Source of the DNA: Cymbomonas tetramitiformis
Taxonomy: Eukaryota > Chlorophyta > Pyramimonadophyceae > Pyramimonadales > Pyramimonadaceae
Length of the DNA: 64,000 bases
Direction: 5' to 3'
NCBI GenBank assembly: GCA_001247695.2
Contig: LGRX02024720.1
Span: forward strand, 17,703-81,702
Positions 22,066 to 32,695 of the stretch are shown here, piece after piece. Every line of letters begins with the position of its first letter. The first letter of the stretch is position 1. The notes beneath the pieces were generated by a model that saw only the letters and a program-made list of their open reading frames with translations, was not told where the DNA came from and made no database searches. A program made the position numbers and the translations under genes.

Positions 22066-22561
22066 AGGGGAACAATGGAATCCCACTCGACTGTGTGACT
22101 ACATGACATGGCAACGCATGTCATGTCATGGCGAAATCGGTTCACCGGTGAGACCCACGCGGGCCGCGGCTGGCTGATTTCACATATGAGATATCTCGAT
22201 GTTGACTCTCACATTCATTCTTGACCCTTTCGTTTAGCGGCGCACCTCACAATGTTTTTTGCTGTGCCCTGCTTTGTACTGCTGCATGTATTTTTTCCCT
22301 TCATACTAACTAATTTCCGGTATATCCTAACATCCTTGCAGAGTTGTGTTTCATTGTTCTACAGGTCGCGTTCGTTTTTGCTATATGTGTGACGCCCCCA
22401 GCAACATTCGGGTATTGCTGGCGGCATTCTTGTAGGCCGGCTGACGGGCTGTGCCGCTGCCCGTCGTTTTGATGTTGTCGCAAGCATTCACTGACTGATA
22501 TTTTGCAGGAATTTACTTTTGGTTTTCGAGCTTCTGTTTTGTATTCGTTCTGTTTCTCCTG

Positions 22562-22637
22562 TGGTGAGTCTATTTTTCGAGGGCGATGTCTGCACAGTTT
22601 GTGCAGCGTGGGTTCGAGCCCCACCTCTCTCACTGAC
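22562..22637 (+). other. Decayed tRNA-like segment (T arm preserved)
   Basis: GTGGGTTCGAGCCCCAC forms a perfect T arm with the B box GGTTCGAGCCC, followed by CTCTCTCAC, which could pair with GTGAG upstream. The D arm is not convincing. Possibly a SINE remnant. Confidence 0.3.
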
Positions 22638-23493
22638 TTTTCCCTCCGTAATTTTGCAGGATACTTTTCACGTTTTCCTGTTTCGCCGCACTCCTGCACG
22701 TTTGTTTCGCATTCCTGAACGCCTGTTTCGCATGTGTGCTGTTGGTCGTTGCGTGTACGTTTGGTTTTGTTATTCATTTTATTTCTGACCTGTTTGCGAT
22801 TACCGTGTGCAGGTATTTCAAATATCTCATGCTCGTTGGCGAGACGCATGTTACGGTGTGGAAATTGTGAAGAGTGTTGAATTATTTTGCTTATTGGCTT
22901 CCGATGCGTATTTGCCTGCGTGTTTTTGTGATGATTGCAATATTTTTTCACTTCGTTCTGACGTTTTCGCATTCGCTGTGTGCAGGTAATTCAGGTTCAC
23001 CTTTATCGCTGGCGAATTGCATGTTGCTGTATCCAGCAACCTGCTTAGCCTTTAGATTTTAGAACTTAGAAGTCAATCTTTTATAGGATTTGTTTTGTTT
23101 GTACCTGACTTAATAACAGTATGCACTGCACATTTATTGTTAAGATGTATAAGCATAGTTATGTAATTAAAGTAGAGTAGAAAATAGTGCATGCTGTGCT
23201 AACGTGAGCACATTTCCCTGCCAATTGTTAGTTAATTTGCATATGCTAGCTTGTCAAATTGTTTCTTTTCTTCCGTAAACTGTGATATGGTATACTCCAT
23301 AATCTTTTGTATAAGTTTTGTAGATTCGGTTCAAAAATATAGTCTTCTTTGTGTCGCTGCGACAATAATCAGCCCCGGACTCACTGTTTGTCGCACTGCG
23401 ACAATAATGAGTCCCGTACTCACTTTTGTCGTCCCAGAATATAATTGACATGTCGCATGGTGCGACAAAAATAAAAGATCATGCGACACAAGT

Positions 23494-24169
23494 GAAGTGC
23501 TACCCCCTTGACGTCGTCCTCGTCCAGGGTGTTCTTGCGCTTCGCGGCGGCGAGCGCGGCGTTGAAGTCCATGATCGAGTCGTTGGGGTCCATGCCGTAG
23601 CCCAGTGCAACTGCCAGCAAGTCCGACGTCCCCTGAAAGGGTGCGTCGGCATGAAGCAGTTTACGTGCAAACTCGAGCAGAACACGTTTCCCATCCGCGG
23701 GAAACGTCTGAGCAGAGCTCTCCAACCAGTCCGAAGCCGGACTGGAAGGATGCACGAGGAGCTCAAGGGTGGAGAAGAGGAGCTGATTGCTCTCCTCTCG
23801 CACCGTGATGCCGGCGTCGTCGAGTATAAAGAGGTCGCCCAGCTGCTCGTCCTCGGCCACGAAAGCCTCGCGAAGAGCAGCCACCATGCGGGTAAAGATG
23901 ACGTGCACGTTCTTCTCGTTGCCATGGAAGCGCTCGTCCTTCATACCGAAGCACTTCTTGGCGACAAATTTGGCGGCCTTCTCGTCGTGCCTGGTGCGGA
24001 TCAGAGTACGGACAGCTGCCACGAATGCCGCAGGTGGTCCAGACGCTGGAGGGACGGTCGCCGTCGGAGTCCCTGGAGTGGCCGCATGTCGGGCAGCAGC
24101 TTGGTCGAAAATAGTCGCTAGGTTCCTCCTCCGCAGAGGAGCGCTCGAAGTAGATCTGGTGGCAACCAT
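23494..24169 (-). CDS. Gag-like protein, N-terminal part
   Basis: From the ATG at 24169 (MVATRSTSSAPLRRRNLATI) about 222 codons run to the insertion point. Basic N terminus, Ala/Pro-rich linker, then a helical capsid-like region (for example HVIFTRMVAALREAFVAEDE). The frame is also open upstream of the ATG to 24424, so an earlier start is possible. It is continued at 19317-21016. Confidence 0.6.
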
Positions 24170-24551
24170 GATGAAATGACAGTAGGGGTGGAGCAAGCGG
24201 GTGTGATCGGGAAGCGGTCGCGGTGGTGGCGGCCAAGGGGCGGTGGTCGTCGAGAGCGTAAACTTGCGGATAAGGACGAAGAACTCGATGAAGTCGTGTG
24301 GACTTAAAGGATTCCCGGGTACCGCAAACGGTGTGATATCGACCAGAAGTACGGCAAAATCCAGCCAACGTAAAATCAACTCGGAAAACGCCCAAGTGCA
24401 CCGTCCGCGAAGCCGCTCAATCAACCAAGCTGCCTAGGCCATACCACTGAACCGCGTGTGCCTCCCTAGCGACCGCTCACTCCATCCCAAGCGTCGGCGT
24501 TTAGCCACTCATAGTAGAAGCAGTGTAAAAGCGATGGTGCGAACCAAAACC

Positions 24552-24766
24552 TGCTAGATATACAGGGCCGATATATATCTATTTGTCGTTATACCCCAAT
24601 ATAGGGTTTCGATATCAGAACGGTCGGATTGATAAGATAAAAGGGATAAACATATACCTGACTTTAAGTTCAGGGATTAGGTTTCGGCCTACGAGTGACG
24701 GTCACCCAGACTACTCTAGGATGAGGCAGGTGACATATTTCGGGTGTCACTGTGCCAAATCCAGCA
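24552..24766 (-). repeat. LTR (5' LTR in minus orientation), 215 bp
   Basis: Nearly identical to the LTR at 18839-19049, with CGGGTG replacing TG before the final GTCAC block. Immediately next to its inner end the minus strand reads GGTTTTGGTTCGCACC, a possible primer-binding site, tRNA species not identified. Confidence 0.9.
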
Positions 24767-26804
24767 ACCGCCTAGTGGACAGCGTCGTGTAGTTAGCGGT
24801 ATCCGCATCACCAAGGAGCCCAAGATCAAGCCAACTCAACGCGTCAAAGAATTCCCGAATCAGTATTTGCGTGTCTCCGCCGGACATCTTTTTTGTGGGG
24901 CTTGTAAGGAAACTTTGTCGATACTGAAACAATCTTTCAAAACTCATGTCAGCAGCAATAAACATATTTCAGCGTGTAAACAGCATGCCACGCAGCGCCA
25001 AAACGATGACGAAGTTCGCGAGCTTCTCACACAGTATTTTCAAGAACATGCGGATGAGGCGTCAGCGAGCTTGGACCCAGAAGTACATTTGTACCGATAC
25101 AGGGTCACAGAGAGCCTCTTGTTCGCTGGAGTTCCTCTCAGCAAAGGCGACTATTTGCGTCCTCTTCTTGAGCGCGCTGATGTGAAGCTCACAGGGTCAG
25201 AGCATCTATCTCAGTATGTCACGAAGATAGAATCTCTCGAGTATGCCACCCTTTGCCATGAGCTATGTGGAGAAAGTGTATTTCTAATGTTCGATGGAAC
25301 TCGCCGCCTTGGCGAGGCCTTAAATACAGTGGGTAGATTTTGCTCGGAGGATTTCGCTATCATCCAACGCCTGGTTAATTTCGTAACCCTGAACGCAAGC
25401 CCTGACAACACAGCGTTGAGTACTGTGTTGTCTAACGTTGCCACACGCGAGTTAGGCTTAGACTTTGACGCTATCACTGGTTGGGGTCGAGATTCAGTGA
25501 AGGTGAATGGGACTGCAACGAACCGCCTCCTCGTGATATTTCCCAGCTCCGTGGATCTGTTGTGCATTTGCCATACCCTGAATAACACTGGCGATAGAGT
25601 AGGCTTTCCGGAGAAACGTGAGTTTATGACTTCGTGGCTCACTTTGGTACAGAACAACAACGCTGCGAAGCAACTTTGGAAGTCCCTCGCCTCCCAAGCA
25701 ATTGTTGGGTTTTCTAACATCAGATGGTGGAGCCGCCAAGAGGTTGAAAACGAGATATGTTTGAACTTCGGTTTGTTGCCCTCTTTCCTTGCACAGTTGG
25801 AAAGTGATGGTGTGGGGGATGCCACGACAAAGAAGATGGCGAGCGTGTACGCTAAGGATCCCTTGCGGTTGGAGGTCTCATTTGCGGCGGGGTATGATGG
25901 CACGCTGCAGCTTTTGAGAACAACGTATGAGCTGGAGGGGGATCGGTTGGAGATCCTGCTTGTGTATCGTCGTGTGGAGGCGTTGCGTGCGTTTGGCCGC
26001 AGCTTGCAGGAGGATGAGGGCAACCGCGGTTTGCTCCCCAATGTGGACGCGGTTATTCGTAGAGCATCGCAGCCGGCTCTGGGTCTGAAGGTCCGCAAAG
26101 AGTTCGCTGGGCACGGAACTTTTACAAGAACTATCAGTAAGATAGATGTGGAGGACCCTGACGAGCCAGTTTACCACATTGTGTATGAGGATGGTGACAG
26201 GGAGACGATGGTGGATGCTGAGTTGTGCCCTTTGCTGGAGGTTTATGGGGGAGAGATGCGCAAATATGCCGTTCAGGAATTGGTAGGAGCATTCATATAT
26301 TTGGAGAATCGTCTAACTGGCAACTGTGACCGTTCCTATGACTGCAGTCAAGGATATGAACTTTGCAGGGTGATTCAACTGTTTGACCCCTCGTATGTGG
26401 CAAGTCACCCAAGCATCGACAGTAGCTCGGTTCAGCAGTTGTCCGTGATCACGCCCCTGGCCAGAGGCAACTACGGGAAGCTCCTTCGTGAGCTTGAGGG
26501 CGAGCTGCCAACATACAAGGTTGCAGTTATCGGCTTTCAGTGTGACCACTCCGATGTCTCTGCTTTTACTTCAGCGGTCTTGGCTTGGTGGGCACAGAAT
26601 GCAAAGGAGCTTCCTAAATGGAGCAGTGCAGCTAGGATTTGCTTTTCTTTCTCACCGAACTCCTGTGCGTGTGAGCGTGTATTTTCTTTGCTGAAGGAGA
26701 TGTTTGGTGAAGATCAGGACAATTGCCTTGCTGACTATCTGCAGGCAGCTTTGATGCTTAGGTACAACAAGCGGTTGCAAACTTGTAATATGTTTATTCA
26801 GTGA
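24767..26804 (+). pseudogene. hAT transposase gene, 3' part with all catalytic motifs
   Basis: After the LTR the frame runs 678 codons. In order: a BED-type zinc finger (CGACKETL...HVSSNKH); the RNase-H-like fold with a first acidic residue in FLMFDGTRR and a second in GRDSVKVNG; a CICH motif (hAT C-x2-H); the RW motif (NIRWWSRQE); and the catalytic-Glu/dimerisation region (NSCACERVFSLLKEMFGE). A Tudor-like insert with YHIVYEDGDRETM lies between the RW motif and the C terminus. No decay is visible apart from the LTR insertion. Classical 14-30-bp hAT terminal repeats were not found around the gene, so its borders are unknown. Confidence 0.85.
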
Positions 26805-26912
26805 TTACTTCACTCGTAATAATGATAATCCATCTACTTCGACTGAATATCTTGTTTACTCGTTCTTGATAATAGGATTTGTGATAGGCATCAGCGGATC
26901 ACATATTCACAT

Positions 26913-27398
26913 CAAGGCATGGTATCAGTTGGTACTGATATTCTGATATTCTGATATATTGATAGTATCAGAATATTAGAATCAATTGATACTGAATTTT
27001 GCACTATCAGAATATTGGAATCGATTGATACCTTTGGAGGGTAATCAGAATCAATTGATATGATTGCCCGAAATCTCCCCGGGCATGACTCGGAATTCCG
27101 GTCCATATTTGGCCGTGTTTGAGGTGTCAAATGTGTTCAAGAAGCTAAGAGGCATGACCACGCACTTCAACCACTCCGTCATTGGTGGCAAGTTGTTGAA
27201 TAACTGCAAAAAACGCCGATCCGCTTTCCGAGTCCGAATTGATTTATATTGGCAAGGCATCATCAGAATTGATTGATATTGGTGGGACATTATCACAATT
27301 GATTGATGCAATTTACGTGATATCACAATCATTTGATACCAAAAACAAAATAATCAGAAAGTATCGATACCCCCTGTACCAACTAATACCATGCCTTG
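26913..27398. mobile_element. hAT-type MITE, copy A, with palindromic array
   Basis: Ends CAAGGCATGGTATCAGTTGG and its near-complement, flanked by the perfect 8-bp duplication ATTCACAT (26905-26912 and 27399-27406). The interior is repeats of the type ATCAGAATCAATTGATA and AATATTGGAATCGATTGATA. No ORF. The 8-bp duplication and CAAGG ends place it in the hAT superfamily. Confidence 0.85.
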
Positions 27399-28239
27399 AT
27401 TCACATTCCAAGGTTGCCTTGTTTCCCGTTGCCCTTGTTGGCAACGACAAGCAAGGTAGCCCCTCCAAACCTCAATTGTGATGCCGCTAAGCAAAACCTA
27501 TTGCGTGTCGTAGTCTCATAACCGGTTTAATTAGTCTTGAAACCTGTTATCGATCATATTTCATATAGGTTTTACACGTGTGAAGGTTGCCAAGCTGAAC
27601 AAATTAGTATGAAATAGGTTCTTAGGCCAATTTGGGTGATTGTAAAAGAAATAGGGGCCTAGGGCAAGCGTCTCCGCGTCTCAGCGAACCGGTTTGGGCG
27701 TGTATGGGGCCCGCGAGATCGGCTAATTATTGAAGAAAAAAAATAGGAAAATTTTAGGGGCCTTTTCAAAAAGGGAGGAAAAATTTAGGTGACTTTAGGA
27801 AAAATTTCAAAAAAAAAATTGGGTCAATTTAAAAAAAAAATGTGGGCCAGAGCCAAACTGTAAGCCTCCTTCCCTACCGAAAATGCAGCGTTCGAATTTC
27901 GTCGGTTTGTCCTCGTTATCCGGACCGAATCTGAGGAGTGGAGTAAAATGCAATAACTGTGGCTACCGGTTGTATTCTGGTGGGATAAAAGCGGTTAAGC
28001 TTTCTATCCCACCCGGTCGCCGGTGACCATTGTATAGCTATAGAATAGGCCTGGCTCCGATCGCGCGATTCAACGGATAGCAATGAACGAATGAAGAGCA
28101 GGTGCCATTCGTGTTTTGGGGTGAAATTCGCTACCTTTTCCCCCAGAGCCGAAAGCATTTTCACTGTGCTGAAGCATTTTTTACGGTTGAATATCTAACA
28201 GAGACGGTGAATAATAATAATAATAAAACATTTACGCTA

Positions 28240-28325
28240 GCAAAGGGGACAAAGTCCTGAGAGTGCGGTAACCCTGCAAAGCAGGCTAGTGAAAACACCA
28301 GGGGCTACTCCCTTTGCTATAGCGC
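28240..28325 (+). other. Structured segment, possible RNA element
   Basis: GCTAGCAAAGGGGA and TCCCTTTGCTATAGC can pair at the two ends, enclosing a smaller hairpin CCTGCAAAGCAGG and a CTGAGAG motif. The layout is vaguely like a riboswitch or self-cleaving RNA but matches no class I can name. It lies about 280 bases beyond the stop of the minus-strand ORF at 28601-29437. Confidence 0.3.
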
Positions 28326-28499
28326 GCCCACAAAGGGGCTCACCCCACTTTTCAGCAGGGTGACATCTAGAGAAAAAAGCTAGGTGCTAAGCAAAAAACT
28401 CTAGAGGATGGAGAAGCAGCCATGGCCGGGTGAGTGGAGGGGTGGCTGAAACTGAGCGGTGGGGAGGGAAGTCGAAGAATTAAGGGGGTATTTGGAGAC

Positions 28500-28565
28500 G
28501 TTGAGGAAGGGGGTCGGGGTGGGCGGGGGAGGGGGGGTGGGGGAGGGGAGGGGGGTGCTAGGGGA
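28500..28565 (+). repeat. G-rich tract with quadruplex potential
   Basis: Many runs of three or more G within about 60 bases (GGCGGGGGAGGGGGGGTGGG). On the coding strand of the neighbouring minus ORF it is C-rich. Confidence 0.6.
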
Positions 28566-28600
28566 CAGAGAAACATCTTATATTGCAAGACTTTTGAAAA

Positions 28601-29437
28601 TTATTGCAGGAGGGTTTGAAGAAAGTCGTTTGATTGCTGCACAGCTTCTGTTTCTGTCATGGTCTCACTGCTCAAGATGTCAACTGTATGCGGGTTAGTG
28701 TTCGAGGTGGTGGCGGTGTTTAACAGAAACACGTCTCGCCTGTTTTTGGTGTGTTGCCTACAGATTCTTGAAAGTTTTTTAAGGAGAGGTTTAATCTTGC
28801 CACGGGGAACACCTATCGTGTTGAGGACAGTACCAAAGAGGGGAGGGAGGTACCCCATAAGTGTAAGTACTTTGGGCCATTTCACGGTGCTTATGAAGGG
28901 CTTGGAATTTGCATTGGTGATTGTCGTGTCATGGTGACCACCATAATAATGCTTAGCATCATTCTGATGATAGGGAGGGTCTTGAGTGGGCCATGGGCAC
29001 AGCGAAGAAGGAAGTACTTTGTCGCTTTCGTTCAGAACTTCATTCCAAATATCAGGGCTGACTCCTGTGTATTCTAGCCTCTTCTCCGTGACTCTGGACT
29101 TAGGAAGGACATTGAGGAACCATCTGGCAATCTTTTTCTGTGTAGGCCTCCAGTCAAAGGCTGGTTGAGTATCACTGGGTGCACTGTCTATAGCTATGAT
29201 AACGACATCCGAAAAGTCATCCTTATAGCATCCGCCACCTGGAAGAACGTAGGGGTCGTCACCCGTCCAATAACCATGTGGGATAAATGGAATAGTGTTA
29301 TGCGGGAATCTGAAAACAAGTTTAAAGCCTTTATCAAACCATCTTTTTTGGTTTTTGGGAGACAGCGGAAGTATCCATGTTCCTGAAAATCCAGGGACGG
29401 TGTTGGCCGCTTTATGTCCCATTTCCAAGGTAGTCAT
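28601..29437 (-). CDS. Unidentified 278-aa intronless ORF
   Basis: ATG at 29437 opens MTTLEMGHKAANTVPGFSGT; there is no stop for 278 codons in AT-rich surroundings where long frames are rare. It is rich in aromatic, Pro and Asn residues (PHNTIPFIPHGYWTGDDPY; FDWRPTQKKIARWFLNVLP) with a basic Leu-rich part near the C terminus. No membrane segment, no known catalytic motif. I do not recognise the family; a protein from an integrated virus or a mobile element is conceivable but unsupported. Upstream there are paired CCCACCGT elements and AT-rich boxes within 100 bases. Confidence 0.55.
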   Translation of the reverse strand: MTTLEMGHKAANTVPGFSGTWILPLSPKNQKRWFDKGFKLVFRFPHNTIPFIPHGYWTGDDPYVLPGGGCYKDDFSDVVIIAIDSAPSDTQPAFDWRPTQKKIARWFLNVLPKSRVTEKRLEYTGVSPDIWNEVLNESDKVLPSSLCPWPTQDPPYHQNDAKHYYGGHHDTTITNANSKPFISTVKWPKVLTLMGYLPPLFGTVLNTIGVPRGKIKPLLKKLSRICRQHTKNRRDVFLLNTATTSNTNPHTVDILSSETMTETEAVQQSNDFLQTLLQ

Positions 29438-30203
29438 AACCGCCGAAGATTTGCCCTTATACGGTGAAATAACGGTGGGTATATTCGACTACGGTGGGAT
29501 ATACGCGTGTTATCATCAGTCTCCACAAACTCTGTGAAGCTGGGACGAGATGCTCGGGTGGTCTCACAGTCTAAGATGCATGAAAATAAAATACAGGGGT
29601 TTTATTTTCCCCACCACCGATGACGGAGCTGACCTGGCACCTTGGGTCGAGGGGTGACAGAAAGACCGTGGCTCCCTCCCTGGGGGACCGTGTCTCCGTG
29701 AATATCATCGCTTCAGGATTATACTGCAAAGAGCGACAATATGAAAAATGTTTACTTTGTGCTCATATCAGGCATATAAACTCGTAAAGCACTGTGACAT
29801 CTCATAGGATTGTGCCTACCGCTTTCCCCAAAAGCGCTTTCGAGCGCGCGTTCTTCTACATTTCATGCGTTGCTTACACACGGCCTAATCTCTAATCAGC
29901 GAAGCAAGGGAAAAGAGGAGTCAAAATGAGTCCTAAGGTATACATATATTACTCTTTATTTCAGGATCATCTCCTCGCGCCTTCTTGTTCTTGCAAACTG
30001 TTGGGCTGAATAGGTTTTTGTTTGATTTAGGCGTTCGCAACCCAAACTTCACGAAAGCATTTCTAGTTCGATACTTTGCGGAATCGAGCCAAATCTCCGG
30101 CAAATCGAAAAGGTACACCTCTGAAATTTCATATTTTATCACTCACGACACCTTAAACCTCCATGAACTTGCATATTTGTCCTTGGCTGAGCAGGGTTTG
30201 GCG
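29438..30203. other. Intergenic, no gene recognised
   Basis: Contains a short inverted ATAAAATACAGGGGTTTTAT (29587-29606) and a plus-strand frame (29985-30269) without recognisable content. Nothing else seen. Confidence 0.35.
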
Positions 30204-31138
30204 CAAGGCAGGGTATCGTCGATATCTCCGATAACCGATATATCGATATATCGGCAATATTCCTATTAGTCGATACCATTTTTTCCCGTTATCGGAATAT
30301 CAATATCAACTAATACCTCTTTACGTAATATCGATATTGATTGATGCCATCGTGTCAGCACGTATTACTATTAGCTTATTATATACATTCTGGGTAACAT
30401 ATCGGAATATTTGAATATCGGCAGGAATCGATCCTTTGGTTACATAGGGTCATGGTTTCATTCGTCCGCCTATAGCCTCTCCAATGCGAACAGAAAGTGG
30501 TCATCGACATGGTTCGAAAGGCTCGATCCATGAGGATCCAGAATAGCAGAATTCGAACTTCGACGCATATGTAAGAATAAGATGGCCCGTGCCAGCCTCC
30601 ATGACTAATATGTCCAACTATTTTTCAACTATTTTCAACTAATAGTCGGATTACCATTATGGGTCAATCCCGAGGTCCAAAGCGCAGAAAGAGCAATCAC
30701 ACGGACGTGGTTCTGGTCGCAAGGAAAAGTCTGAAGGAAGGCACAATAGCGAGCACTCCTTGATGGCTGCGATGAACTAGGTGTGTAGTGTGATAGTCAA
30801 GAGTGCTAACTCTTGATTGGTGAAAAGTGGTTGCGATAGCAGTCACTAGTTAGAAAGTTGTAGACAGCAATAGCTAGAAATTATTGGACCGGTGTCTAAA
30901 ACCATCCGATATATTAGTATATCAGTTTATTGGTATTAACTTATACATTTTTCTAGGCATATCCGAGTATTGCTATCAACTAATAGCCTGGCAGTGATTA
31001 TTGGTATTGGCTGATAACTTATTGAGATTATCGGTATTGACTAATAGCCAGATTTTATTATCAATATCAACTAATTAGTGTTTGGTGGTTATCGGAAACA
31101 ACTAATAGTGCCTCGTACCAGCCGATACCCCCCCCTTG
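30204..31138. mobile_element. hAT-type MITE, copy B, with palindromic array
   Basis: Begins CAAGGCAGGGTATCG, ends CGATACCCCCCCCTTG, flanked by the perfect 8-bp duplication GTTTGGCG (30196-30203 and 31139-31146). Interior arrays are TTATCGGTATTGACTAATA and ATATCGATATATCGG types, a different flavour from copies A and C. No ORF with content. Confidence 0.85.
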
Positions 31139-31146
31139 GTTTGGCG

Positions 31147-31860
31147 CTGTTTGACGCATTACTTACCCATATAAGAGTAGGCGCACAAGGCGGAGAAATG
31201 CGCCGAAATGCCTCATCTTTGGCGCATCTTGAAGGTTACCGTAAGCACATTCATATTTCTTTTTGCATACGGTCATGAACCGGCATTAACTTTCGCAATA
31301 TTGCGAGGGGTGTGTGGTATTGTGGCAGAGCGGTGCTCTATCTACTTCCTCACACAAGATTGGGCGTAGAAGGCGGAGGAATGCTCCGAAATGCACGATA
31401 TTTGGAGAAAATGAAAGGTAACATACAGTAATCACTCACCTTTAAGGAACTCCGACGTTAAGGAACCAGCCAGCTTTTTTTTTTTTCTGGTTAAGTTGAT
31501 GAGAAAAGCTGAGTGGCTTTCCTCTCGACAGTGTTAAGAAATAAGAGAATACAGGTGTTAAGCTAAGAAAATGGGGGTCTTGGCGGGGGTACCCAAGTTG
31601 ATGAGAAAAGGTGGCGAATTGGAATTTACGGTTTTCTTAAAGGTGAGTGATTACTGTATAGAACTTTCATATTTTCTATTGCATACGTCCATGAACGCGT
31701 CATGAACTTCCGTAATATTGCGTTGGGTAAAGGGTATTGTGGCAGTGGCGCGCATTGCTTGCCCACGCAAGAATAGGCGCACAATGCGGAGGAACATGCG
31801 CCGAAATGCCTCATCTTTTGTCAAGGATATGACCGATGACATATGTATCATACATGCCAT
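31147..31860. repeat. Three diverged copies of a 100-200-bp repeat, split by a MITE
   Basis: Segments at about 31160-31230, 31245-31410 and 31660-31825 share AATATTGCG..GGGTATTGTGGCA, CGCACAA..GCGGAG and GCCGAAATGC(CTCATCTTT). The 31426-31656 MITE sits between copies 2 and 3. Confidence 0.6.
31426..31656. mobile_element. Mariner-like MITE D1 (231 bp)
   Basis: Inverted ends CAGTAATCACTCACCTTTAA on both sides and TA duplications (31424-31425, 31657-31658). Same family as 32244-33636 and 46800-47926. The interior has CCAGCCAGC and GGGTACCCAAGTTGATGA motifs shared with those larger copies. Confidence 0.85.
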
Positions 31861-31915
31861 ACCTGTCATACATGTCATACATGTCATGTCATGTCATGTC
31901 ATGTGTCATAATGAC
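31849..31915. repeat. CATGT/CATAC microsatellite
   Basis: Runs of GTCATACAT and CATGT (TCATGTCATGTCATGTCATG) over about 65 bases. Confidence 0.8.
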
Positions 31916-32695
31916 ATACAGTCGTCAAGTATTGTCAGTACGGTCGACTATGACATGTACAGTCAGAATGTCGGTTATCCACCTAAGGTGAGTGACATCT
32001 GTCATCGAGAGGCCAAGTATATGGCATCGAGATGGCGAAGCAAGATACATCTTTAAAAGAACGAACTGAATCGTTCTGTCAAGACGCATCTTCGCTTCCA
32101 GCATGCACTTAACAACATGCGAGCATCAATGGCTATACCGTCTAGCCGATGCGTCAAGTTCACCTAGTGCTCTCGGGCAAGGCGTGGTATCGATCTTTCG
32201 ATATTTCGATATTTCGATATATCGATATATCGAAATATTGATACAGTAATCACCCACCTTTAAGAAAACAGGAGATATGGGGCCAGCCAGCGATATTCAC
32301 CAACTTGGGTACCCCCCGCCCCCGCCGGGCCGGCGTCTGAAAACGCTATGAATAGTGGACCGCGATCTCTTCACTCGCTGGGCATTTCTTAGCCATCCAC
32401 ATGGACACGCACCTAGCCGGACATTTTCTTAAAATTATCACTTTTCGAACGATGGACCCTCAGAAATGTGCACAGCCTTAAGGATCTTAAGCAGGATTTT
32501 GATGACGAAATTATTTCGAGACAACATTATCTAGAACCTGAAGGGCATCGTTCCTAGCTAAGCAAGTCAAAAGTTCGCGTAAGAATGCCGCCGTCGTACA
32601 ACCCGCCTCTCAACATCAACTGCCCAATCGTTTTCTTAGCTATAAGAAATGGAGAATCATATCTTAGGCCGGCGGCACCAATATTTCTTATTTTG

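Larger units (their letters stand above)
21017..23493. mobile_element. 2.5-kb TIR element nested in the gag frame
   Basis: Imperfect inverted ends of about 40 bp start TTGTGTCGC and share TTTTTGTCG and a further TCGCA. Flanks GAAGCGCCT and GAAGTGCTA look like a diverged 9-bp duplication, and removing the element restores the gag frame (DDVKGVAL joined to PVKGQF). Inside are repeated TGTCGC..GCGACA palindromes near the right end (23355-23470), about 165-bp tandem repeats (21300-21640) and about 160-bp repeats with TTTTGCAGG (22500-22990). I see no transposase. A 9-bp duplication would suggest a Mutator-like element; this is inference. Confidence 0.6.
18839..24766 (-). mobile_element. 5.9-kb gag-only LTR retroelement, inserted in hAT gene
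   Basis: Two direct repeats of 211 bp (18839-19049) and 215 bp (24552-24766) start TG and end CA. They differ only by about one substitution and a 4-bp indel, so the insertion is young. The flanking 5-bp duplication ACCGC is perfect (18834-18838 and 24767-24771). The interior has a gag-like frame on the minus strand, interrupted by another element; no reverse transcriptase, integrase or aspartic protease motif is visible. It must depend on enzymes from elsewhere. The transcription direction is inferred from the gag-like ORF. Confidence 0.9.
27407..28600. other. AT-rich intergenic stretch
   Basis: No gene seen. Poly-A-rich low-complexity DNA around 27740-27845; an AAT microsatellite at 28208-28222; a structured segment at 28240-28325; a purine-rich G tract on the plus strand at 28500-28565. 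Confidence 0.4.

Noticed and set aside
25211..26098. Minus-strand ORF of 295 codons
   Set aside because: Shadow of the hAT transposase; the plus frame carries all catalytic motifs.
28240..28325. TPP riboswitch
   Set aside because: CTGAGAG and GGGG/CCCT blocks are present but not in the riboswitch order; kept only as an unassigned structured segment.
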